DNA from: Intoshia linei
Taxonomy: Eukaryota; Orthonectida; Rhopaluridae
Reading direction: 5' to 3'
Assembly (NCBI GenBank): GCA_001642005.1
Contig: LWCA01000214.1
Span: 1 to 39,713 of the forward strand
Length of the DNA: 39,713 nucleotides
Of this stretch, positions 11,101 to 21,101 are shown piece after piece. Each line of letters starts with the position of its first letter. Position 1 is the stretch's first letter. The notes below the pieces were generated by a model, which did not search any database, was not told where the DNA came from, and saw only the letters and a list, made by a program, of their open reading frames with translations. Position numbers and translations under genes: made by a program.

Positions 11101-14100
11101 GTTTGGAACTATGACTAAGAAAACGAAAACCAAGGAAGAAAATATTAAAAGTGAGGAAATTGCAGTGAAAAGTGAAATATTAGGAACTAGTGCAACTAAA
11201 CAAGCTCGTATGTCAAATAAAAGCCTTTCTGCAAAATGGAGTCCTTTGGTACCTACTGATGCGGCAAAAGTGTATTTAAATGATAATATACATTTAAATT
11301 TTTCAGAAAGTCTTGCTGCGAATATGGTTTCTAATGATTTTTCCTTGAACGTCAAAGCCTTTACTACATTGAATGAAGAACTGACTTTAAATTTGACTAA
11401 GACGTTTCTAGTTATCGATTTAATCGTCAAGTGGATAAATGTAAGATGGCTAGACACAAATACTACAGTTACATTAAGAACCCTTGAGTTTTTAGAGTTA
11501 TTTGTATCTAAAATGATTGCAGAATCAAAAAATATTACAGATTCAGATGCTAGTAACCTTATTCCAGGATTATTGATAAAAATTGGTGATTCTAAAGAAT
11601 CTATCAAGAAAAAAGTTCGATCAATTCTTGAAGACGTTTGTCAACTTTACCCATATGCCAAATTGTTTAATTTTGTTCTTGAAGCAGTCAATACCCGAAA
11701 TTCTAGACAAAGAATAGAGTGTCTCGAGCTAATCAATTGGTTATTATCAAATTTTCCCGACATGATTCCACCTTCAAATTCGGAATGCCCGCCAATTAAA
11801 TTGATTGCTTCTCAATTGAGTGACCGGGATAACAATGTTCGAAATGCAGCCATAAAATCATTAATTTCTGTATACAAATCATACGGAAATGTGCTTTTTA
11901 AAATGATTGGTCATTTAAGTAAAAATGCTATGGATCTGTTGAATGATCGATTAAAACGGGTTAAAGTTTCAAATAGTAAAACACCTATAGAAAACAGTAA
12001 TGATGCCAATAATCAAGTCAATCATCGAAATTTATCTTCTTACCCTGAAAATAACGATTACCCTATCAATGCGTATGAATCTTCAAATGATGACAATCAC
12101 GGTACTCGTCCGGTCAGTCCTGTTGGCTCCGCTTTTGCTGATTGTGACAATGAAATTCAAAATGATGAAAATTCGCTACATGAAGATTCTGAAAAAGATA
12201 ATAAACCACAGTATAAGCCTTTTTGGCCTAAAATAGAAAACCCTATTAATAGTTTAAAACTCCACAAAATTCCAGATTTAAATAGTATTGTCAATGCTGA
12301 AGATCAATTGGAAATTGAAAAACTCATCAATTGGAAGGTACCAGATTTAAAAAAAGTTGAAAATGTAGTAAACATTTTGGATTCTACAGTTTCTCTTCCC
12401 CCAGACAAAGAAACCGAAAATGATGAATTAAAAATGACCATGAAAAAAGAATTGTCCAGTAAGAACACCTTACAGAACTATACAGACAAAACTTTGGAAA
12501 CAAAACCACAAAAAACTGATCAACTCATTTTGTACATTATTCAGTCAGTTCGAAGTTCCAATAATAGCCAATCTTTATATTCTTTAAAACGTATAGAACA
12601 CATGTTAAAAGATCAATCAAAGTTAAATATTTTTACCCCAGATAATATGAATGTTTTTATCGTGAGTTGTGCGAAAAAAATCCAACATATGAGTTCAATT
12701 ATTGTAGATAAAAATTTAGTGGACACTAATATTGAACTGGACAGTACGAAATCTTTTATTCAATCTGAAATTGAACTTAAATGTTTTGAGAGTAATGACA
12801 AAATTAAAGAAAATTGTTCAGAAAATAATCTTATTGAAAGTGTGTTTAATTACATGATTTATACACTTACAAAATTTTTTCAAAACCACAATTTAGCTTC
12901 ATCGATATTTTCAAATTCCTTGTATAATATCATGTACAATTTGATTTTTACTATAACGTGCGATGAAATTATTAATCATTTCGAAATTAAGATTAATATT
13001 CGGTCAATTAGTTCTTTAATAGGAAATGTAATTTCCATGTCTAACCAATCCAACATAATATGTGCTTTGATTTTGTTATTGGCGAATGCAATCATCAAGG
13101 AAGAGTCTCACAGTTTTATCGATCTTAACATGAAATGTATTTGGAGAATATTAAAGAAATTTAACAAAATTATTCAAGATTTAAACGTGGAAGATATATT
13201 CAAGTCTGTGTCATCATTCTTTTCAATTATACAGGAATCTAATATAAATAAAACCAATGGTGGAAATATACAAAAATCTCTAGACCGGCAAATTCAGACT
13301 ATTAAAACGGTTGTTTTTACAATTGTAACTTCTTTAAGTTTATGTGATAAGGAAAAATTTAAAAATCTTGCAAATTATCAATTTGACAGTCATAATTCAA
13401 TTTTAAAAACTCTTATAACCAAGTGTATTTTAAAAGTTCAAGGAAAAAATTACAATAATGCCATTCATAATAACACTGAATTGCAAAATATTGTAGAATT
13501 GTTTAATGTAAAAAAAATTAATGAAGCAATTGTTAAATTGTTCGAATATTGCCAATCTGACTGTTCATTCGATGTCGAAATTTTATTGTTTTCTTATCCT
13601 AGATCTGAAAAAGAATCTATTTTGTCGGCTTATAATTTATATAAAAATGATTATAATGTTGGAAGAAATAATGTAAATTCAAATTTAAATGATACGCATG
13701 TTATTGGTTCAAAAGAAAATGATCCAAAGAAAATTATTCAAGATACCAGATCGCAATTGGATAAATTGCGCAATAAATTATATAAAAATAATATTCTTAA
13801 ACGACCTACAATTTTAAATGGAGATTTTGATTCTAAAAATAAGTTAAATTATACTAAAATTCATTCTGAATTGACTACTCCGTTAAATACACCTAGACCT
13901 AAAAATGAAGTAATTTTTTATATTTATTTTTACAATTAATTTAAAGCAAAGGCAGCCATTTATTTTACCTTTTTTAGATTGAAATTGAAAAAGTTTCTTC
14001 TATAAATAAACCTGAAGAAAGTACACAAAATATCAAGGAAGATAAAGAAGTGATAGCCAATTTATTTGAGAGGTTGCGGCAGATTCAAAATTCTAAATAA
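5108..14100 (+). CDS. CKAP5: Microtubule polymerase CKAP5/XMAP215/Msps (TOG array)
   Basis: This family adds tubulin at microtubule plus ends and acts at spindle poles and kinetochores. Exons: 5108-5170, 5468-5661, 6358-6481, 7408-7487, 8164-13909 and 13978-14100. Every junction is GT-AG and in phase, giving 2109 aa against ~2030 in human. TOG1 is about residues 1-230 (LWKARVDGYEKIF; EIEQADLVV joined to KKLLECMDNKQPK). TOG2 is about 270-495 (ILSKLPKNFF, KNWKERQ). A Lys-rich linker covers ~507-577. TOG3 is about 585-810 (KQWKTRL), TOG4 about 860-1090 (LWKVRSEAV) and TOG5 about 1180-1420 (RWLDTNTTV). A divergent helical C-terminal domain ends in LFERLRQIQ, like the end of the human protein. The long open frame contains a possible internal start at 8189, but it is not the true start: four upstream exons supply the first half of TOG1. 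Introns 2 and 3 carry inverted copies of one repeat. The exon 1 ATG lies 7 nt after a TTTTTTGTAG acceptor-like tract. Confidence 0.96.
5723..6139 (-). mobile_element. hAT-like non-autonomous element (family A), copy 1, in CKAP5 intron 2
   Basis: The right end reads GAGAACCACTG, the complement of a hAT-type CAGTGGTTCTC terminus. The left end is CAGAGCCATC. The interior shares a perfect 42-nt inverted match (5983-6024) with copy 2 at 6989-7030. No coding sequence is present. I found no 8-bp target-site duplication, so the left border is approximate. Assignment to hAT rests on the terminal motif only. Confidence 0.65.
6891..7330 (+). mobile_element. hAT-like non-autonomous element (family A), copy 2, in CKAP5 intron 3
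   Basis: The copy begins with the terminus CAGTGGTTCCCGATCGGG and lies opposite to copy 1 at 5723-6139. The shared 42-nt core is at 6989-7030, with the 15-nt palindrome AACTCTGTCAGAGTT inside it. The right border is not clear. The 111-codon open frame inside it (6928-7263) looks fortuitous. Confidence 0.65.
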
Positions 14101-14116
14101 TACTTTACCTGATATA

Positions 14117-14134
14117 AATAAAACCTTCAATAAA
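14117..14134 (+). terminator. CKAP5 polyadenylation signals
   Basis: Two AATAAA hexamers (14117-14122 and 14129-14134) lie 17-34 nt after the CKAP5 stop, and another is at about 14153. They imply a very short 3' UTR. The motif is frequent by chance in such AT-rich DNA, so position is the main support. Confidence 0.5.
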
Positions 14135-14479
14135 TATGGACTGTATTTATTATAATAAACTTTCATTTTATAGGTATTTGTTTTCCCTAACTCGGTGTTG
14201 GACAAGACACTAATATTCTGATACTTTATTTTACTTTTATTCGAGATAATTATAGACCAAGTTAATTTTATTCATTTAACCTTTTTAGTCTAAATATTAT
14301 TTTTATTAATTGGTTCATTTCGTTAGTTTAATGTTAACATTAATACATTATGTATTAAATAATTAACAATATACGTTAAAATAAATGGTATTATCCTTGG
14401 ATATATTATTATGGTGATTATATTTAAACAAAGACTTATATTATATTCCAATTAAACACAATTTACTTGAAAATTACCC
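14135..14479. other. Intergenic spacer CKAP5/FBXO36
   Basis: About 345 nt of AT-rich sequence separates two genes on the same strand. It should hold the FBXO36 promoter. No specific motif could be separated from the background. Confidence 0.4.
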
Positions 14480-17400
14480 ATGACATGGAAAATTGTACAA
14501 AAAGGTTTATTATAATTATTACACTAAACGATTTTATTTTTTTATGATTTCAATAATCGTTGCAACTGCTGATTTATTCTTAGATGTAGGCACTATTATT
14601 ATAAAAAATTTGAGACTACGTTTAATGATAAAAAATTTAATTTATGGTTTTATTAATCTGTTCCAATTAGATAACTAGTTTAATCAAATGTTTAAATTGA
14701 TTATTATTATGTATTTGAACATTCCATGTAAATTTTTTAAATGGTATGATTCATTTCGTTTTAATTTTGTCATGTAGTATTATCAACGTTTGCAAATCTA
14801 TTATTTATCGTTTATTATGCGAATAAAATAAATTTTTTATTTTATTACGTAAAATATCATCTTAGGACAAAGCTTATGTTCATTTGCTAAACAAGTACCT
14901 GCTCCATCACGTGATTATTCAACGTTGGATTTGATTGATAATTGTGTAGTTATTAAGTACATTATTATATACAATACATAATTATGTGATATCGTGCAGT
15001 TTCCCCGATTTACAAATATTTATTGAATTTTATATTATATCGTAGGTAATATTTCGATTATGGAAAGTGACTTCCAGGACTTTATCAAAACATCCTTTGC
15101 AAATACGTTCAACTTTTGATGAATTTGAATATTTTCATAAATTACAATGTAATGAATTATAATGATAATACTTATCAGTCTCATTAATGTTGATTATTTT
15201 ATATTATTTTGCATCAAAATTTTGGGCATGTTTGATAAACTTCACCAAACTCGATCTAATGTAAAAATATACCTTATAAACACAAAATTATACCATTTAG
15301 AAGTAATCCAATTAATACCTTTAACCAGTGATTGCCGATTCAAATAGTGTATACCCCATTTAAAAATATTTATTTTTTGGACTCCAAAGGAAACATAAAA
15401 TTGATGAGAAATTTAAAGGTTTAATTTCATACGATTTGGCAAAATAGTGTTTTTTAAAAAAATATTGGAAAAAGGTGATTTTTCCCTTAATTTAGATTGA
15501 TAAAACTGGATTTTTTATTTTGAGTTTTTGATTAAGAAGTTGTTACTCATGAGATTTGGTCAAATCGGATTTTTGAAAAAAATATTGAAAAAAGAAGATT
15601 TTTATTTTGGGTTTTGGATTAAGAAGTTGTTGCTCATAAGATTTACAAAAATCGAATATTTCCCTTAAGTTAGGTTAATATTGATTTTTCGAAAAAATAT
15701 ATGTAAAAGTCGATTTTTTTTGAGGGTTTTAAATGGTATTTTTTATTAAATTTTATTAATAGAATTTTAAAAATAATAATGTAGCGATCGTCTAGGCTTT
15801 ACTGTAAATTCACAACATTTGGCAACTGTAATAAATACTAAAAATTTTAAAATTAAACAAAAGTTGATAAATTTTTTTTTATATTTTATTTGAATCTCAC
15901 CAATCCCAAGGAATATAATTTTGAACCCCCCATCGGGATCCAATGCTTTGACCCAAAAATGGTTGTTTTGCTGGTATTAGCAAATTTTTTTAAATGAATA
16001 TAAATGACTAATTTGTAAAATGTAAAACAAAAACAAGTTTTCAAAAAAATATCAGAAAAGGATTTTTTTCTTAATCTTCTTAATTAAGGGTTCGAATAAT
16101 TGGATTTTTGATTTTGATATAGGATTAAGAGGTTTTTATAAAATCGGTTAAAGGGAATTTTTACATAGAGGGCTTGAAATGGATTTTTTATTGAAGTTAA
16201 TGGTTAGATTAAAATATTAATTTAGCGATCATCTAGGTTTAGGGAAATAACATCTGGCAACTCTGCAATAATGTACTTTACAAAAATAAACTAATTTTTT
16301 AGTTTGGTGACAAGTGGCCACTGATATATAGAATAATTTATGTTATACATATCATATAATTAATGAAATTTACTTAAATAGATGAAATTTCGAGAATATA
16401 CGGAGTGGACAATTTGGAATACATAAAAAATTTGACCGTCGGAAAAGTACACATAATACATGTATATAAAACATAAAAATTCCCAGTAAACGGAAATTCT
16501 CCTTTTATAAATATATAATTCTCTAATAATATACATATATGTACTGTATAATTTAACCCATCGCGTGAATTTATTTATTTATCATCCTTTAAATAAAACG
16601 TAATGTATGTGTATGTCATACCCTTACATTAAAAAAATTATAGTCCTACAATTGAAAAACATTATTTCTAATGTAGTTTATCGATGGTCATGTTTTAATC
16701 CGAATTTAATTTTCAGAAATTGAGACCTTCAGAGTCAAAAACCCAATTTCCCCATTTTTTTTATAAATAAAATAAGTCCACAATTAAAAGAATATACATT
16801 CTGAGACGCATTTTAAAATCATTAACATTCTTGTAAATCCCATCCTCAGAAACTTGCATTTTCATAAAAAAGCACAAATTATATTTTTTTAAAAATTAAA
16901 AAGTGTTAGAATTTTAGGAATAAATAATAAACAAATAAGGATAAATATAATAATATAATATAAATAATAATAAATAAGGAAATAAAACATAAATTATGTG
17001 ATAATTATCAAAACCATCAGCATTATCATAAATTTTGTCGTTAGTAGATCAAAACCACATAATATTCTTTTTCTAAAAAATCACAGCTGTGTATTAGCTA
17101 AATTAATTAGTAACTGTATTACCCTAATACAGTTATTTCCAGTTAACATACACGTATATTCAAAAAATGTTAATCTAACAAATTAACGCCTTGATGATCA
17201 AAAAAAACACTAGAGTATTCATTTTGTTATTTGGTTGCTATTTTCAAAAAAAATTCCATAGATCGGGATTTGGGAACCGCTTATTATTATCTAAGCCTTG
17301 CAACGCGGATTTTAAATTTTTAGTAAATTAAAAAAAATTTAAAATTTGGTCCATAATTAATTAGAAGCAAATAATTAATAATGTAAATGACGACACTTTA

Positions 17401-18131
17401 AAATGCTACTATTCCAAATTCATAACAAAATTATATTTGAGTTTATGCTACATTTTAGAAAATTGTAAATTAAATGTAAAAAATTAAAGAAATTAATTTC
17501 TGATTCAGAAACCCAAATTTTTGTTGTTGATAAATTGAAAACGCAAATTTCTGAGATTTATAATTTAAATTACTGGAGCAGGACTGCGAACAGTTCCGAG
17601 AAGTTAGTTTTCTACTCGCTGATACATATTTTTAGTATGTCTTATTAACGAGAGATATTTATTGTTAGATAAGTAAAAATTTTTTAATGAAATAATAATA
17701 TAATTACCTTTAAAATTTGTACATTTAGATTGACTATTTGCCTAGATTACCAATTCGCGTATTACACAGAATAACAAATTTTTTGAATATAGAAGATATT
17801 GAAAATTTGAAAAAAGTTTCAATAAAAATGAATAGGGTGATTTAATTATAATTAATTGTACGTCATTATAATCATACCTCAAAATTATAAAACATTACAC
17901 GTCCTGTATTTGAAATAATCCTAGATATTTCATGATGAAAAATTATGGAAAAAACTTTACATTAGTAGAAGAAATCCTAATCCACCTTTAGAATTAATTC
18001 ACGCAGCAAAAAAAACAACTTGGCATAAACTATTTTACACTAATCGTATAAAATTAAGAGTAATTTAATAAAATTGTAAAATTTATTATTATAATTATTA
18101 GATTGAAATTCTTAGAGCAAGATCAAGATAA
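14480..18131 (+). CDS. FBXO36: F-box only protein 36-like
   Basis: F-box proteins recruit substrates to SCF ubiquitin ligases through Skp1. Recognised exons: 14480-14504 (tentative), 14866-14945, 15046-15148, 17729-17836, 17925-18059 and 18102-18131. Exon 2 encodes KQVPAPSRDYSTLDLIDNC and exon 3 continues VIFRLWKV; together they match the FBXO36 N-terminal region. Exon 17729 encodes the F-box (LPIRVLHRITNFLNIEDIE). The next exon gives DEKLWKKLY and WHKLFYTNRIKLR, matching the FBXO36 C-terminus. Exon 15046-15148 ends in phase 1 while 17729 starts in phase 0, so at least one internal exon (expected ~60-70 nt) lies in the 2.6-kb gap and was not located. The start is the weakest part: MTWKIVQKG joins in phase to QSLC. 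The last intron is 42 nt; if it is retained, translation stops at 18065 instead. The normal protein is ~190 aa, consistent with this size. Confidence 0.8.
15326..15945 (-). mobile_element. hAT-like element (family A), copy 3, in FBXO36 intron
   Basis: The element starts CAGTGATTGCCG and ends in the complement of a CATTGGATCCCGATGGGG terminus, matching the family A end at 6891. Flanks CTTTAAC and CTTTGAC look like a degenerate target duplication. The interior shares the GCGATCGTCTAGGC block with the CKAP5 intron copies. No open frame was recognised as coding. It lies inside the unresolved FBXO36 intron. Confidence 0.6.
16040..16300 (-). repeat. Truncated family A fragment
   Basis: The segment retains the family's interior order: AATATCAGAAAAGG, repeated TTAAGGG/GGATTTTT units, GCGATCATCTAGGTTTAGGG and CTGGCAACTCTG. 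Neither terminus is present. It is probably a decayed partial copy next to copy 3. Confidence 0.5.
18082..18087 (-). terminator. Candidate ESF1 polyadenylation signal
   Basis: TTTATT on the plus strand is AATAAA on the minus strand, about 155 nt beyond the ESF1 stop. Use of this site would make the ESF1 3' UTR overlap the last FBXO36 exon in antisense. Confidence 0.35.
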
Positions 18132-18177
18132 ATGAATACCTGTTCGATTGAAAGAATTAACATGTAAACTATAGTGT

Positions 18178-18183
18178 AATAAA
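18178..18183 (+). terminator. FBXO36 polyadenylation signal
   Basis: AATAAA lies 47 nt after the FBXO36 stop and 60 nt before the ESF1 stop codon on the other strand. Confidence 0.45.
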
Positions 18184-18242
18184 TTTTTAATTGTAATGTA
18201 AAATAAAAAAATTTGAAACTATAAAAAAAAAATATACACAAA

Positions 18243-19397
18243 TTATATTAATTTTTTCTTGTGAACACGGCCACCTTTATGTTTAATTTTTGTACGGTCA
18301 ATAAAGTAATTTGGATCATTATAAATTTTCTTAAACCTGGTATCATCACATTCTGTTTTAGATGGTGATTCAATTTTATTTTTTCGTTTGGGTTTAGGTT
18401 TACTGGAATCATTTAATTGTGATTTCATTTGCATTTTTTTTGTTTTCAAAAATTCATTATCGTTATCTAAACTGGAAAATTCATTGCTCCAATCAATTTC
18501 AATATTTTCATGTGAACTAGGCTTGGTACGATACGATTTAAAATTATCATCTTTTATATCATCAAACAACTTTTTGCGTTTTACATTAGATTCATCATCA
18601 TCACTGGAATCATTGCCCAACAAAGAATCGTCTATATCAAGATTATCAAAATCTTCAAAATTAGCTAAATTATTGAACACGCTTGATTTGTCGCGTCTAG
18701 TAACATCCCACGTTGACTGGGGGTTTGTCATATTAAATGAAGCAACATGAGACGAATCTGTAGTAATTTCACAAGCATCATTACACGTTGCAGTAGAAAT
18801 GGGTTTATCAAATTTCATATCATTTGGTACATATCTAAAATCTAAAGAAACTGAACTATTTTCAAATTCAAATCCATCACAATCATTATAAATTTTGTTA
18901 GCAGTTTCAGTTGAATCAAATTCAATTATACAGAAATAATATTTCAATTTGTTAAATTCAGCAATTCTGACTTGGTCTGATGCAGTGTAATTATTGTCAT
19001 GAGGTGTCAGTTTATTCATGTTCTCTTTGCCGTAATTTGATATATATATTTTTACTGATAATATTTTTCCTTTGCTAGAGAGAAATGAATTGACCAAAAC
19101 ATAAATTGTTTCAGTAGTGACTGAGGTCCATTCCATGTTACATAGACATAAACGATTTGATGTCAAATTTGTTTCAGATGTGCATTCTAATCCACTGTAT
19201 TCAGCTAGATATTTTGTGTTTAAATCTTTTTCTGGTTCTGATTCTTCAGAATTTGACGATTGTGGTGGTTCTTCATGATTTATTTTTCTTTTTAAATTTG
19301 GCAAATTCTTAAATCTATTGTCTTTTTCTTTTTTATCTTCTGATGGTACACAGAATAATGTGTCATGTTTAATGAAATGAAATCTATCATCTGACAT
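18243..19397 (-). CDS. ESF1: ESF1 homologue, nucleolar pre-rRNA processing factor
   Basis: ESF1 acts in the nucleolus in small-subunit (18S) rRNA maturation. This single-exon frame encodes 384 aa, against ~630 in yeast and ~850 in human. The N-terminus MSDDRF matches the family's RF-type start motif. The conserved core spans residues ~81-195: RLCLCNMEW, LVNSFLSSKGKILSVKIY, NYGKENM, KLKYYFCIIEFDSTETANKI, NDCDGFEFE and FRYVPNDMKFD. A WDVTRRDK segment follows, corresponding to the family's WDET region, then an acidic low-complexity linker (DDSLLGNDSSDDDES). A C-terminal motif with DDTRFKKIYNDPNYF leads into the basic tail VHKKKLI, a likely nucleolar targeting sequence. The long acidic linkers of other ESF1 proteins are mostly missing, but the conserved blocks are kept in order. 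The gene is convergent with FBXO36. Confidence 0.92.
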   Translation of the reverse strand: MSDDRFHFIKHDTLFCVPSEDKKEKDNRFKNLPNLKRKINHEEPPQSSNSEESEPEKDLNTKYLAEYSGLECTSETNLTSNRLCLCNMEWTSVTTETIYVLVNSFLSSKGKILSVKIYISNYGKENMNKLTPHDNNYTASDQVRIAEFNKLKYYFCIIEFDSTETANKIYNDCDGFEFENSSVSLDFRYVPNDMKFDKPISTATCNDACEITTDSSHVASFNMTNPQSTWDVTRRDKSSVFNNLANFEDFDNLDIDDSLLGNDSSDDDESNVKRKKLFDDIKDDNFKSYRTKPSSHENIEIDWSNEFSSLDNDNEFLKTKKMQMKSQLNDSSKPKPKRKNKIESPSKTECDDTRFKKIYNDPNYFIDRTKIKHKGGRVHKKKLI

Positions 19398-19800
19398 AAC
19401 GATAAAAGAAACGTTACCGAGATATATATTATAATAACTTTATTGTATGTTTGTAATAAAATTATTTTATGGATGGTGAAACTTTATTTCAAAAGTACCC
19501 AGACAATTGGTTGATAATATTTTTAAACAACTTGGTCAAGTTATCATATTTTAAACCTACTGGTTGCTTAGACATGTGATTAAAGTTTACATACTAATAT
19601 TCTTATTTCTAAAATATCCAACAGATTACTTTATTGAGCCAGAATTTGGCTGTTAGCCAATTCCATATTGTTCACTGTAATTAAATTAAAGTAACTTTAT
19701 TTTCTTTATGCATTAATTTTTTAAAAATCCTAGAAACGGTGAAATGAAGTGTAACATTTGGCAGAGACTAACTCAGATAAGTTCATCTTAAATAAAAGAC

Positions 19801-19868
19801 GTCCAAATCGGATCCGAACCTAATCAAGCAGAAAACAATTATATGACTAACCACTCTGCCAGTTAGAC
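19801..19868 (-). pseudogene. tRNA-like sequence (degenerate tRNA or SINE head)
   Basis: Read on the minus strand, it contains a good box A (TGGCAGAGTGG) and box B (GGTTCGGATCC) at tRNA-like spacing. The 5' GTCTAAC pairs with the 3' TTTGGAC in six of seven positions, including one wobble pair. A TTTT run follows 3 nt after the 3' end, as at Pol III genes. The T stem and D stem pair poorly, the usual A58 is replaced by G, and no convincing anticodon arm forms. I therefore call it a decayed tRNA or a tRNA-derived SINE head, with no isotype. Confidence 0.5.
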
Positions 19869-19940
19869 ATTACAAGTGAGATATATCAAAAGTATATATT
19901 CGAATCTCGATTAGTATGATAGCGATATATCACTACATGA

Positions 19941-20013
19941 AGCCTTACTATTCGTCAGAATTTAATTAGAGAATTTTTAGGGAATTTAAAATCATTAACG
20001 AATAGTGAAGGCT
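19941..20013. repeat. Inverted repeat/hairpin
   Basis: AGCCTTACTATTCGT at 19941-19955 is complementary, with one bulged base, to ACGAATAGTGAAGGCT at 19998-20013. The loop is 42 nt. The function is unknown; it may be a MITE remnant. Confidence 0.55.
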
Positions 20014-20563
20014 GCCAGGGATTGGGCATAATTGATTCCATGGCTAGAGTTCAATTATTTTTTTGATCAATTTGTTAAAATTAATAAATTATATCCTCTT
20101 CGAACTGCTGAATATTTTGGAAGAATGTTGTATCATTAGTTGTAAAGCCGACAAAGTCGTAAATTTGTTAATTTAGTTATGAAACATAAATTTTAAATTG
20201 AATTGAACTTTATAAAATACCACCTAAAATTGGCCACTTTTCAGTTCCACTGTAAATTTAAAGTACAATGTTGCTTATTAATATCGATTCAATTAATTTA
20301 GACATATATTATTATAATAGAACCTTAAATTGTATATTGTTATTAATTTTTCATTTCTGCTCCATTTGTTTGTAGACGAGTAGCTTAATTTTTCGTATTT
20401 AATAATAATGAGATAATTAAAAATGTTGCGCATCAATGAATTACACGAATAAAATTCTATTTGAATTATGTATATATTTTAATACTTTTAAAACATGAGT
20501 AATATAAATTTTATCATTTACTTTACATGTATTTATGTATGATTATAAAAATTATTATATATA

Positions 20564-20775
20564 ACTAGGTTGACTGTTATATACTACGTACAAACAGCAC
20601 CTAGCTCTGCCGAGGGAACATTTTTATTATACCAAAAAATTAATTCACGTTGAAAATCTAATTTAAAAATTCTACTATTCACTATTATCAATCCTTAAAA
20701 AGAGGTGATTCCCAAATTTGTTTCAGGTGGAACCGTCATATCACATTACTTTTTACTTTAAAGTGAATTATTCCA
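20564..20775 (-). repeat. Dispersed ~211-bp repeat, copy 2 (inverted)
   Basis: This is the reverse-complement partner of 3899-4109. Both copies begin and end at equivalent positions (outer motif ACTAGGTTGACTG), which suggests a discrete element rather than a chance homology. The pair encloses CKAP5, FBXO36 and ESF1. Confidence 0.8.
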
Positions 20776-21101
20776 CTTAATTTTTTTTTTAAAATTTGCA
20801 TAAAGAATTTTAAAAACAATTGTTATTCCATTTTTTTAATTTATTAGACAGAATGTGGGTAAAATATTAAAAATAAAGTAAAAACAATCCAATCCTAAAA
20901 ATTTTTATCAATAGCATAAATTCTAGAAAAAATAAAATTATAAAAACTTATTTTGTCATTTTCAATGTCATGATATATATTCAGTACCAATTTAATAAAT
21001 ACTTAAAAATACCAATTATGTATCAATAATTAACGGAATCTTCACTTTATAAACATATTTCAGGTGAATTTTACCAATCTTAAAAAGAATTGTAATAAAT
21101 A

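Larger units (their letters stand above)
19398..21101. other. Intergenic region upstream of ESF1
   Basis: The segment between the ESF1 start and the Tc1 element holds a tRNA-like sequence (19801-19868), a hairpin (19941-20013) and the inverted copy of the 211-bp repeat (20564-20775). No protein-coding exon was recognised. Confidence 0.5.

Noticed and set aside
10900-11607. 235-codon minus-strand frame opposite CKAP5
   Set aside because: It is the antisense shadow of the well-supported TOG4-TOG5 coding sequence and has no recognisable motif.
8189-13939. CKAP5 as a single 1916-codon gene starting at 8189
   Set aside because: The first codon there is GTG and an AG acceptor precedes it at 8163. 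Four upstream exons give the rest of TOG1 in phase, and the frame really leaves the exon at 13909 to a terminal exon ending at 14100.
14946-14957. Alternative donor GTACAT at 14957 for FBXO36 exon 2
   Set aside because: It gives phase 2, which cannot join the 15046 exon; the donor GTAGTT at 14946 gives the conserved VIFRLWK continuation in phase 0.
16550-16575. TTAACCCATCGCG as a second piggyBac end
   Set aside because: It has TTAA-CCC but lacks the TGACGCA inverted repeats seen at 39563, and no partner end is visible.
17266-17281. A hAT-type right end (GGGATTTGGGAACCGCT) near 17270
   Set aside because: The motif fits a terminus, but no matching left end or 8-bp duplication could be found, so no element was annotated.
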